Below are positions 60,788 to 64,000 of a DNA stretch of 64,000 nucleotides, piece by piece. The DNA is from Desulfovibrio sp. Marseille-P6017 (lineage in GTDB: Bacteria; Bacillota_A; Clostridia; Peptostreptococcales; Peptostreptococcaceae). The notes below the pieces were generated by a model. The model saw only the letters and a program-made list of their open reading frames with translations, searched no databases and was not told the DNA's origin. A program made the translations under genes and the position numbers. The DNA lies in assembly GCA_900604495.1 (NCBI GenBank), contig UWOR01000009.1, positions 62,001 to 126,000 on the forward strand. The letters run 5' to 3'. Numbering within the stretch: position 1 is the stretch's first letter; every line of letters begins with the position of its first letter.

Positions 60788-61822
60788 ATGAATAAGAGGG
60801 GGATTTTAGCATTAGGATTATCAGCTACAATGTTATTTTCAATGGTAGGTTGTTCATCAAGTGATTCAGGAGATGGAACTAACTCATCAGATCAGCCTAA
60901 AATAGGTGCAACAGTTTATAAAGCAGATGATAACTTTATATCTGCAGTTAGTAGAGAGTTAAAGGAAAATGCTAAAGATGTAGCAGAAATAACAGTAGAT
61001 GACTCCCAAAATGACCAAGCAAAACAATTAGATCAAATTGATACTATGATAGCTAAGGGTGCTAATGTATTAGCAATAAACTTAGTTGATCCAAAAGCCG
61101 CAAGTTCAGTGATAGAAAAGGCTCAAGCTTCAGATTTACCAGTAGTATTCTTTAATAAAGAGCCAGATGCAGATGCTTTAGCAAGTTACGACAAGGCATA
61201 TTATGTAGGAACTGTATCTAAGGAATCAGGAGTTATTCAAGGAGAAGTTGTGGCTAAAGAATGGGAAGCTAACAAAGAAAAATGGGATAAAAATGGAGAT
61301 GGAAAAATACAATATGTGTTAATAAAAGGAGAACCAGGACATCCAGATGCAGAAGCTAGAACTGAATGGGTTATAAAAACAGTAAATGAGAAAGGTATAG
61401 AAACTGAAGAATTAGCAATAGATACAGGTATGTGGGATGCAGCTAAAGCAACTGAAAAAATGGATGCATGGTTAGCTAAGTTTGGAGATAAAATAGAATT
61501 TGTAATTTGTAATAATGATGGTATGGCTTCAGGTGCTGTTGCTTCTCTTGAAAAAGAAGGATATTTTACAGGGGATAAATTTATGCCAGTTGTAGGTGTT
61601 GATGCTATACCTGAAATAGTAACTCTTATAGAGAATGATAAGGTTGTAGGGACAGTACTAAATGATGCTCCAAACCAAGCTAAAGCAGTTATTGATTTAT
61701 GTGTAAATTTAGCTAACGGTAAAGATCCAGTAGAAGGAACAGAATGGAAGTTAGATGATACTAAAGCTGTTCGTGTACCATATATAGGAATTACTAAAGA
61801 TAATTTAGATGAAGCTAAGTAA
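60788..61822 (+). CDS. mglB: Galactose/glucose ABC transporter substrate-binding lipoprotein
   Basis: A 344-residue periplasmic-binding-type lipoprotein. The signal peptide ends SMVGC with lipidated C22. The sugar-binding fold opens KIGATVYKADDNFISAV and has IDTMIAKGANVLAINLVDP, VVFFNKEPDADAL and ICNNDGMASGAVASL, the MglB pattern. The calcium-binding loop DKNGDGKIQYV is present, as in E. coli MglB. Promoter with cre-like site upstream. mglA follows after a 109-bp gap with a hairpin. Confidence 0.94.
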   Translation: MNKRGILALGLSATMLFSMVGCSSSDSGDGTNSSDQPKIGATVYKADDNFISAVSRELKENAKDVAEITVDDSQNDQAKQLDQIDTMIAKGANVLAINLVDPKAASSVIEKAQASDLPVVFFNKEPDADALASYDKAYYVGTVSKESGVIQGEVVAKEWEANKEKWDKNGDGKIQYVLIKGEPGHPDAEARTEWVIKTVNEKGIETEELAIDTGMWDAAKATEKMDAWLAKFGDKIEFVICNNDGMASGAVASLEKEGYFTGDKFMPVVGVDAIPEIVTLIENDKVVGTVLNDAPNQAKAVIDLCVNLANGKDPVEGTEWKLDDTKAVRVPYIGITKDNLDEAK

Positions 61823-61844
61823 TATAATATTATAAAGATTACTC

Positions 61845-61889
61845 AATACCTAAGAGCTTTTATAAATATAAAATAAGTTCTTAGGTATT
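61845..61889 (+). other. Intercistronic hairpin between mglB and mglA
   Basis: Stem AATACCTAAGAGCTT (61845-61859) with AAGTTCTTAGGTATT (61875-61889), one G-T pair. There is no T-run after it, so it probably protects the mglB mRNA end or reduces downstream expression rather than terminating fully. Confidence 0.6.
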
Positions 61890-61931
61890 AAATTAAAATA
61901 TATAGGTAACGTCTAAAGGGGGTATCAACTA

Positions 61932-63473
61932 TTGGATAAGATAGATAATAAATTCATCTTACAGATGATAAATATAACTAAAGAGTTTCCAGGTGTAAAA
62001 GCTTTAGATAATGTAAATTTAAATGTTAGACCAGGAACAGTACATGCCCTTATGGGAGAAAATGGTGCTGGAAAGTCAACTTTAATGAAATGCTTATTTG
62101 GAATTTATAAGAAAGACTCAGGGGAAATATACTTAGAAGGAAAAGAAATAGAATTTCAAAATACTAGACAAGCACTTGATAATGGTGTATCAATGGTTCA
62201 TCAAGAACTAAATCAAGTTAGACAAAGAAATATATTAGATAATATTTGGCTTGGAAGATATCCTAAAAAAGGATTATTTATAGATGAAAATAAGATGTAT
62301 AAAGATACTTTAGAAATTTTCAAGGATTTAGATATCGATGTAGATCCTAGAGAGAAAGTTGGAAATCTATCAGTATCTCAAATGCAAATGATAGAAATAG
62401 CAAAAGCAGTTTCTTATAATTCAAAAGTTATAGTTATGGATGAACCTACGTCATCTCTTACAGAAAAGGAAGTAGAACATTTATTTAGAATTATAACAAA
62501 GTTAAAAAATAAAAATGTAGCAATAATATATATATCACATAAGATGGAAGAGATATTAAAAATATCAGATGAAGTAACTGTAATGAGGGATGGACAATTA
62601 ATAGAGACTAAGGATGCATCAGAGTTAACAACAGATAAGATTATAAGTATGATGGTTGGTAGGGATATGTCAAATAGATTCCCACCAAAAGAAAATCATC
62701 CTGGCGAAGTTATATTAGAAGTTGATGGGTTAAGTGAAAATACAAAGTTTGGGTTAAAAGATGTTAGTTTTAAACTAAGAAAAGGTGAAATACTTGGCAT
62801 AGCTGGGTTAGTTGGATCGAAAAGAACTGAAGTTGTAGAAGCATTGTTTGGAATGAGAAATATAGATAAAGGAACAATTAAGCTACATGGAAAGTTGATT
62901 GAAAACAAAAATCCTAGAAAATCTATGGAAAATGGTTTTGCTTTAGTTACAGAAGAAAGAAGAACTACGGGAATATTTCCTCAACTTAGTATAAATTTTA
63001 ACTCTGTTATATCGAATATGGATTCTTATAAATCTAATGTATTGTTTTTATCTGATAAGAAAATGGGAAAAGATACAAAGTGGGTTATAGATTCTATGAA
63101 TGTAAAAACCCCATCGCAAAAAACTAGTATAGGAAGCTTATCAGGCGGTAACCAACAAAAAGTAATAATAGGAAGATGGTTACTAACTAATCCTGAAATA
63201 CTTATGCTAGATGAACCTACAAGGGGAATAGATGTAGGAGCAAAATATGAAATATATCAACTTATAAATGACTTAGCAAGTAAAGAAAAAGGGATTATAA
63301 TGATTTCCTCGGAAATGCCAGAACTTATAGGTGTAACAGATAGAATATTAGTAATGAGTAATGGTAGAGTTGCAGGAATTGTAGATTCAAAAAATACTAC
63401 GCAAGAAGAGATAATGAAATTATCAGCGAAGTTTATAGAGGGGGATAGCCATGAAGACAAAGTCACTAACTAA
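61932..63473 (+). CDS. mglA: Galactose/methyl galactoside import ATPase MglA
   Basis: A 513-residue ABC protein with two nucleotide-binding domains. The first has Walker [10 protein letters not shown], signature [14 protein letters not shown] and Walker [12 protein letters not shown]. The second has a degenerate Walker A ([14 protein letters not shown]), signature [14 protein letters not shown] and Walker [13 protein letters not shown]. This asymmetry is normal for the sugar CUT2 family. Start TTG 61932, 9 bases after GGGGG. Overlaps mglC by 23 bp. Confidence 0.95.
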   Translation: MDKIDNKFILQMINITKEFPGVKALDNVNLNVRPGTVHALMGENGAGKSTLMKCLFGIYKKDSGEIYLEGKEIEFQNTRQALDNGVSMVHQELNQVRQRNILDNIWLGRYPKKGLFIDENKMYKDTLEIFKDLDIDVDPREKVGNLSVSQMQMIEIAKAVSYNSKVIVMDEPTSSLTEKEVEHLFRIITKLKNKNVAIIYISHKMEEILKISDEVTVMRDGQLIETKDASELTTDKIISMMVGRDMSNRFPPKENHPGEVILEVDGLSENTKFGLKDVSFKLRKGEILGIAGLVGSKRTEVVEALFGMRNIDKGTIKLHGKLIENKNPRKSMENGFALVTEERRTTGIFPQLSINFNSVISNMDSYKSNVLFLSDKKMGKDTKWVIDSMNVKTPSQKTSIGSLSGGNQQKVIIGRWLLTNPEILMLDEPTRGIDVGAKYEIYQLINDLASKEKGIIMISSEMPELIGVTDRILVMSNGRVAGIVDSKNTTQEEIMKLSAKFIEGDSHEDKVTN

Positions 63474-64000
63474 TGAAAAGCAATCTTTTAATATTATAGA
63501 GTGGGCTGGAAATAATGTAATACCAATAGTTCTGTTTATTATACTTATAGGTATAATTATAATAGAACCAAGCTTTCTTTCTATAAAAAACTTAACTAAT
63601 ATACTAGCACAATGTTCTACACGTATGATTATAGCACTAGGTATAGGTGGAATAATAGTAACTCAAGGTACAGATCTTTCTGCTGGTCGTATAATTGGTT
63701 TGGCTGCTGTAGTATCAGCATCATTGCTACAAGCAACAGACTATGCATATAGAATGTATCCTAATTTACAAAAATTGCCGGTGGTTGCAGTAATATTATT
63801 TGTAATGATAATATGTGGGATAATGGGTGGAATAAATGGATTTGCAGTTGCAAAATTAAAAACACCACCTTTTATAGCTACTATGGGGACTATGCTTTTG
63901 GCCTATGGTATAACAAGTTTATACTTTGATAGACCTCCATACGGAGCACAACCTATAGCAGGTCTTGATAAAGGATTTAAACAGTTAGCAGTTGGAGGTT
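63451..64000 (+). CDS. mglC: Galactoside ABC transporter permease MglC (partial, runs off the end)
   Basis: Starts ATG 63451 with GAGGGGG 6 bases upstream, inside the end of mglA. The open frame continues to the window edge (183 codons). It shows hydrophobic helices with the CUT2 permease blocks [43 protein letters not shown] and [21 protein letters not shown] (quoted in part). This is the membrane component for MglA and MglB. The C-terminal half is outside the window. Confidence 0.93.
   Translation, partial: MKTKSLTNEKQSFNIIEWAGNNVIPIVLFIILIGIIIIEPSFLSIKNLTNILAQCSTRMIIALGIGGIIVTQGTDLSAGRIIGLAAVVSASLLQATDYAYRMYPNLQKLPVVAVILFVMIICGIMGGINGFAVAKLKTPPFIATMGTMLLAYGITSLYFDRPPYGAQPIAGLDKGFKQLAVGG

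Noticed and set aside
1..64000. CRISPR array, prophage or insertion sequence
   Set aside because: No spaced direct repeats, transposase, integrase, capsid or cas genes were seen on either strand.

Overview
The window is a stretch of chromosome from a very AT-rich, low-GC Gram-positive anaerobe, most likely a clostridium of the Peptostreptococcaceae (Romboutsia / Paraclostridium / Clostridioides relatives). This is inferred from gene content and order: Rnf complex, flavodiiron protein, mreBCD-PBP2-minCDE-rodA, the paired radical SAM genes next to RNase G and L21, G-rich ribosome binding sites, T-box control and TTG/GTG starts. I see no prophage, insertion sequence, integrase, CRISPR array or defence island; this is core chromosome with a few small or decayed loci.

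Layout. 1-5.3 kb: the end of a metallophosphoesterase, then an MMPL/RND exporter with a secreted heptad-repeat partner and a small HesB-like protein. 5.5-10 kb: cytidine deaminase, a YARHG lipoprotein and class Ib ribonucleotide reductase nrdEF behind a pair of NrdR boxes. 10-20 kb: a CarD-type regulator, a FAD/Rieske oxidoreductase, an M20 amidohydrolase, tRNA-Leu, then polA-coaE-lytic transglycosylase-peptide binding lipoprotein and a CopZ-like chaperone behind a CsoR-like operator. 19.8-23.3 kb: accessory small genes, including a 53-codon gene on the minus strand and an unexplained hairpin region.

23.4-28.6 kb: the complete rnfCDGEAB operon for the ferredoxin:NAD+ ion pump. 28.8-38.7 kb: maf-radC-mreBCD-PBP2-minCDE-rodA, the cell elongation and division-site cluster, followed by mgsA. 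A flavodiiron protein gene converges on mgsA. 40.7-47.7 kb: two radical SAM-linked genes, RNase G, L21 (with leader RNA), Prp protease, L27, Obg and YhbY, a ribosome biogenesis block.

47.9-55.8 kb: a CoA-disulfide reductase-like flavoprotein, a purine permease, a gutted MutS2-like relic, RNase Z, a DUF5658-type membrane protein, a class V aminotransferase paired with an ECF S-component, and recX followed by a 26-codon membrane peptide gene. 56-60.6 kb: nadD-yqeK-rsfS and leuS under a leucine T-box. 60.7 kb to the end: mglBA and the start of mglC, a galactose-type sugar importer with a strong promoter overlapped by a cre-like site.

Most of the window is ordinary and well conserved. The parts most worth a second look are the MutS2-like relic and the hairpin before it (50.9-51.5 kb), the small genes and structured DNA at 19.8-20.2 kb, the small peptide gene behind recX, and several clear operator-like palindromes. 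Functions are assigned from recognised motifs only; no database search was run.
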